Below are positions 4,454 to 6,835 of a stretch of 6,835 bases of DNA, piece after piece (position 1 is the first letter of the stretch; each line of letters starts with the position of its first letter). Origin of the DNA: Candidatus Aminicenantota bacterium (GTDB lineage Bacteria > Acidobacteriota > Aminicenantia > UBA2199); the NCBI GenBank assembly GCA_024644125.1, contig JAHELQ010000291.1:1-6835 (forward strand), written 5' to 3'. The notes beneath the pieces were generated by a model, which worked only from the letters and a program-made list of their open reading frames with translations, made no database searches and had not been told where the DNA came from. A program made the position numbers and the translations under genes.

Positions 4454-6835
4454 ATGGCGCAAAAAATTAGACATCGCGAGCAATTGCTCATGGCCGCCGG
4501 CCGCAATGAAGCGGAACGGCGCTATTGGTCCGCGCAATTCGCGGGATTTTCGTATCCTGCCTCCTTTCCCGGCGACGGCGCGTCGCAAGGAGATAACCTG
4601 TCCCCTGCGGCGTGTGAAGAATTCGAGATTCTTCCCCAATTGGCGCGGAAACTGGAAACACTGGCCAGGAGTAGTCCGCACGCGCTTCATGTGATCTTGA
4701 CCGCGGGGGTGGCGTTGCTGCTCCATGTCTACGGAGGGAAACGGGAGATCGAGGTGGGGACGCCCCTTTACCGGCAGGAGGATGCGGGCGATATGGTCAA
4801 CGGGATATTGCCGTTGCGGGTGCCTGCGCCGCCGGGCGCGACGTTTAAGGAGCTGTTGCTCCAGGTGCGACGCCTGGTACAGGAAGGGACCGCCCATGTC
4901 AATTATCCGCTGGAAGTGTTGATAGAAGAATTGGATGTTTCCACGATTGCCGGCCCCGCGGGTTTGTTTGACGTGGCAGTGTCGGTCGCGGAGATTCACG
5001 ATAAAGACGATATTGTATCCCGGGCATCGCCATCGATGCATTGGAATTTTTCTTGCGGGAACAATGGTTTACGAGGGGCGGTGGAATATGACGGCGATCT
5101 ATACCGCCGGGAATCCGTCCTGCGGATCGCCGGGCATTTTTGCCATGTGTTGGGCCAGGCGGCGGCGGATGTTGAAGCCAGGATCGATGCCATCGGTTTA
5201 TTGCCGGCTCATGAAAAAGAAGCCCTGGCTCGCCACTTGAATCACCCTCTTCCTGAATTGGAAGAACCGCTCGCCGTAAACCGGAGATTCGAGCTGCAAG
5301 TCCTACGCACCCCTCAGGCGATTGCCGTGAAAATGGGCGCGGATCGCCTGACCTATGAGGAGTTGAATATCCGGTCCAACCGGTTGGCTCATCGGTTGCT
5401 GCGACGGGGTGTACGCCGCGGCGACATTGTGGGGTTGGCGATGCGCCGTTCGGTGGAGATGGCGGTGGGAATTATGGGAATTTTGAAGTCCGGCGCCGCT
5501 TATTTGCCTCTCGAACCCTCCTGGCCTGTCCGGCGGATGGGATCGGTGTTGGATGACGCCGATGTATCGCTGGTGGTGGTGGACGACGATACCCTAAGCG
5601 GCCTGCGGATCTCGTCGCTCATGGGGCGGAAGAGCCGAAGCGCTCATCCGGTGAAGACCGCCATCCGCTCCCAAATCACGGATCTAGACAGTCTTCCGGC
5701 CACCAATCGCGCGTTGGTGGATTACGAGGCCTATGGCCGCTTCATCGGCCAGGCCATGGTGAAACATAGCGTCACCCTGCAAGCCACCCGCGGCTGCCCG
5801 TACAAGTGCGCTTATTGCCACCGGATCTGGCCCCGGCGGCATGTGTTCCGGTCCGCCGAACATATCTTCGGCGAAGTCGATTTGTATTACAAAATGGGGG
5901 TCCGGCGCTTTTCCTTTGTGGACGATATATTCAATCTTAACCGGCAAAACAGCCGGCGGTTTTTCCAATTGGTCATCGACGCCGGTATGAATGAAGATAT
6001 CCGCTTCTTCTTTCCCAATGGGATGCGGGGCGACATCCTGACCGAAGAGGATATCGATTTGATGGTGGAAGCGGGGACCGTCAATCTCGCTATCGCCCTC
6101 GAGACGGCGTCGCCGCGGCTCCAGACGTTGATCGGCAAAGAATTGGACCTCGAGGCTTTGCGACGCAACATTCACTATTTTTGCACCCGTCATCCGCAGG
6201 TAATTCTTGAATTGTTCACCATCCACGGCTTCCCGGGGGAGACCGAAGCAGAGGCTCTGGCCACCCTGGAATTTGTCAAGAGCCTGAAATGGATTCATTT
6301 CCCCTATGTGTTTGTCCTGAAGATTTATCCCAACACCCCTATGTACGAACTGGCGATCGAGCAGGGAGTATCGCCGCGAGCCATCGAGGAATCGACGCAA
6401 CTGGCATTCCACGAACTGCCGGATACCCTGCCGTTTCCCCGCAGTTTCACCATCAAGTACCAGGCTGATTTTCTCAACACTTATTTTTTGGACCGTGAGC
6501 GGCTCCTACATGTACTGCCCCTGCAAATGCGGGTTCTGACAGAGGATGAATTGGTGCAAAAATACGATAGTTATCTCCCGGCCAAAATCGAGAGTCTGCG
6601 CGGGTTGCTGGAATTTGCCGGTATCGCCGATGACGATCTGCCGGCGCTGGAATGTGTGGCGGAGGCGACCGTTTGCCCTGAAGGTTTTAACGAAAAATTG
6701 TTCCGGCGTTTCCCCATAGCCAAAAGCGAACCGGATGCGTTGCGTGTGTTGCTTTTGGATCTATCCCAATTTTTCAGCGACAGGCCGGGCGATATGTTGT
6801 ACGATGTGGTGGAGCCGCCGTTGGGTTTGATGCAA
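4454..6835 (+). CDS. Fusion protein: condensation C-lobe + N-terminal adenylation fragment + radical SAM enzyme, 3' partial
   Basis: An uninterrupted frame of 794 codons runs from ATG 4454 to the window end with no stop. The start is supported by a GAGG 10 bases upstream and by a natural N-terminus leading into ERRYW. Residues about 18-255 are the C-terminal lobe of a condensation domain with no HHxxxDG half. Residues about 275-380 are the beginning of an adenylation domain: LTYEELN at 299-305 and LKSGAAYLPLEP at 344-355. No ATP-binding loop or substrate pocket follows. From about residue 406 the protein is a radical SAM enzyme with C448, C452 and C455. Its pre-core linker (ITDLDSLP) resembles cobalamin-dependent members, but no cobalamin domain is present. 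As seen, it cannot activate an amino acid. The radical SAM part could modify the product, possibly by methylation, though its activity without a B12 domain is doubtful. The junction may be a natural fusion, an in-frame deletion relic or an assembly error. Confidence 0.9.
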   Translation, partial: MAQKIRHREQLLMAAGRNEAERRYWSAQFAGFSYPASFPGDGASQGDNLSPAACEEFEILPQLARKLETLARSSPHALHVILTAGVALLLHVYGGKREIEVGTPLYRQEDAGDMVNGILPLRVPAPPGATFKELLLQVRRLVQEGTAHVNYPLEVLIEELDVSTIAGPAGLFDVAVSVAEIHDKDDIVSRASPSMHWNFSCGNNGLRGAVEYDGDLYRRESVLRIAGHFCHVLGQAAADVEARIDAIGLLPAHEKEALARHLNHPLPELEEPLAVNRRFELQVLRTPQAIAVKMGADRLTYEELNIRSNRLAHRLLRRGVRRGDIVGLAMRRSVEMAVGIMGILKSGAAYLPLEPSWPVRRMGSVLDDADVSLVVVDDDTLSGLRISSLMGRKSRSAHPVKTAIRSQITDLDSLPATNRALVDYEAYGRFIGQAMVKHSVTLQATRGCPYKCAYCHRIWPRRHVFRSAEHIFGEVDLYYKMGVRRFSFVDDIFNLNRQNSRRFFQLVIDAGMNEDIRFFFPNGMRGDILTEEDIDLMVEAGTVNLAIALETASPRLQTLIGKELDLEALRRNIHYFCTRHPQVILELFTIHGFPGETEAEALATLEFVKSLKWIHFPYVFVLKIYPNTPMYELAIEQGVSPRAIEESTQLAFHELPDTLPFPRSFTIKYQADFLNTYFLDRERLLHVLPLQMRVLTEDELVQKYDSYLPAKIESLRGLLEFAGIADDDLPALECVAEATVCPEGFNEKLFRRFPIAKSEPDALRVLLLDLSQFFSDRPGDMLYDVVEPPLGLMQ
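4505..5218 (+). other. Half condensation domain (C-terminal lobe only)
   Basis: The segment begins with ERRYWSAQFAG, the point where the second lobe of a condensation domain normally starts. It continues through HALHVILTAGVALLL, EVGTPLYRQ (about residues 100-108), NGILPLRV (116-123) and a FDVAVSV stretch matching the late lobe. There is no N-terminal lobe and so no HHxxxDG catalytic motif, and the protein starts only about 20 residues before it. It cannot catalyse condensation alone. Since the upstream protein ends with a complete condensation domain, a structural or docking role is a reasonable inference. N-lobe-lacking starts of this kind recur, from memory, in other hybrid NRPS systems. 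Confidence 0.8.
5276..5605 (+). other. Adenylation (AMP-binding) domain, N-terminal fragment
   Basis: This region has the start of an NRPS adenylation domain: FELQVLRTPQAIAV, LTYEELN (motif A1), then LKSGAAYLPLEPSWP (motif A2) and MGSVLDDADVSLVVVDDD. A complete domain is about 500 residues and would next show a Ser/Thr/Gly-rich ATP loop (A3), the substrate pocket and A4-A10. None of these appears in the visible sequence. After about 105-110 residues the similarity stops and radical SAM linker sequence begins. As present it is non-functional for amino acid activation unless the rest of the domain resumes beyond the window. Confidence 0.85.
5669..6835 (+). other. Radical SAM domain of B12-dependent type, lacking the B12-binding domain, 3' partial
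   Basis: This binds a [4Fe-4S] cluster and cleaves S-adenosylmethionine to start radical chemistry. The cluster motif is C448-P-Y-K-C452-A-Y-C455. Further radical SAM landmarks are FVDDIFNLN (488-496), LETASPRL (549-556, equivalent to the SAM-contacting ES/ET motif) and HGFPGET (591-597). The preceding ITDLDSLP...LVDYEAY (about 408-427) is the linker that normally joins a cobalamin-binding Rossmann domain to the core in B12-dependent methylase-type enzymes, but sequence before it is adenylation domain. A C-terminal extension (about 656-794 and beyond) includes two cysteines, C734 and C741, of unknown role. Enzymes of this class often methylate or rearrange natural products; the substrate here is unknown. 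Confidence 0.9.

Noticed and set aside
4490..4492. Alternative ATG start for the second gene
   Set aside because: The upstream ATG at 4454 has a GAGG at suitable spacing, and its extra residues lead naturally into the half condensation domain.
3788..5041. Long open frame of 417 codons on the minus strand
   Set aside because: It lies opposite the condensation domain, crosses the boundary of two well-supported plus-strand genes, and its translation is rich in His/Arg/Gln with no recognisable domain: a shadow of the GC-rich coding strand.
5684..6412. Open frame of 242 codons on the minus strand
   Set aside because: It lies antisense to the radical SAM core, whose motifs are unambiguous on the plus strand; no family features are seen in its translation.

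Overview
The window is bacterial biosynthetic DNA: two same-strand genes from the middle of a hybrid polyketide/nonribosomal-peptide (PKS-NRPS) assembly line. Both run off the window, the first at its 5' end and the second at its 3' end. Coding density is nearly 100%, with only 12 bases between the genes and nothing convincing on the minus strand. The DNA looks moderately GC-rich by eye and uses TTG heavily for leucine. The phylum cannot be fixed from sequence alone. Hybrid synthases of this flavour, and NRPS proteins that begin with half a condensation domain, recall Acidobacteriota/Aminicenantes, Desulfobacterota or Firmicutes-like clusters; this is memory, not a search result.

Bases 2-4441 encode the C-terminal 1,479 residues of a megasynthase. 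In order these are a ketoreductase (KR1, its structural half cut by the window edge), a second complete ketoreductase (KR2) with no carrier or ketosynthase between them, one carrier protein with the phosphopantetheine serine in GGDSL, and a complete condensation (C) domain with HHIITDG. A polyketide intermediate on the carrier would be passed by the terminal C domain to an amino acid held on the next protein.

Bases 4454-6835 encode a second protein, open to the window end (794 residues visible). It starts with only the C-terminal lobe of a C domain. It continues into the first ~110 residues of an adenylation (A) domain (LTYEEL and LKSGAAYLPLEP motifs present). Before the ATP-binding loop of the A domain it switches, in frame, into a radical SAM enzyme (CPYKCAYC cluster motif). 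The sequence just before the radical SAM core looks like the linker that normally follows a cobalamin-binding domain in B12-dependent radical SAM proteins, but the cobalamin-binding domain is absent. The main point of interest is therefore a fusion of two half-proteins: an A domain without its catalytic part and a B12-type radical SAM enzyme without its B12 domain. It may be a real new architecture, a fossil of an in-frame deletion that joined an NRPS gene to a neighbouring radical SAM gene, or an assembly chimera.

The tandem ketoreductases, altered active-site residues in KR2, and the full-C/half-C arrangement across the gene boundary are further oddities. No RNA genes, CRISPR arrays, mobile elements, promoters or terminators were recognised.
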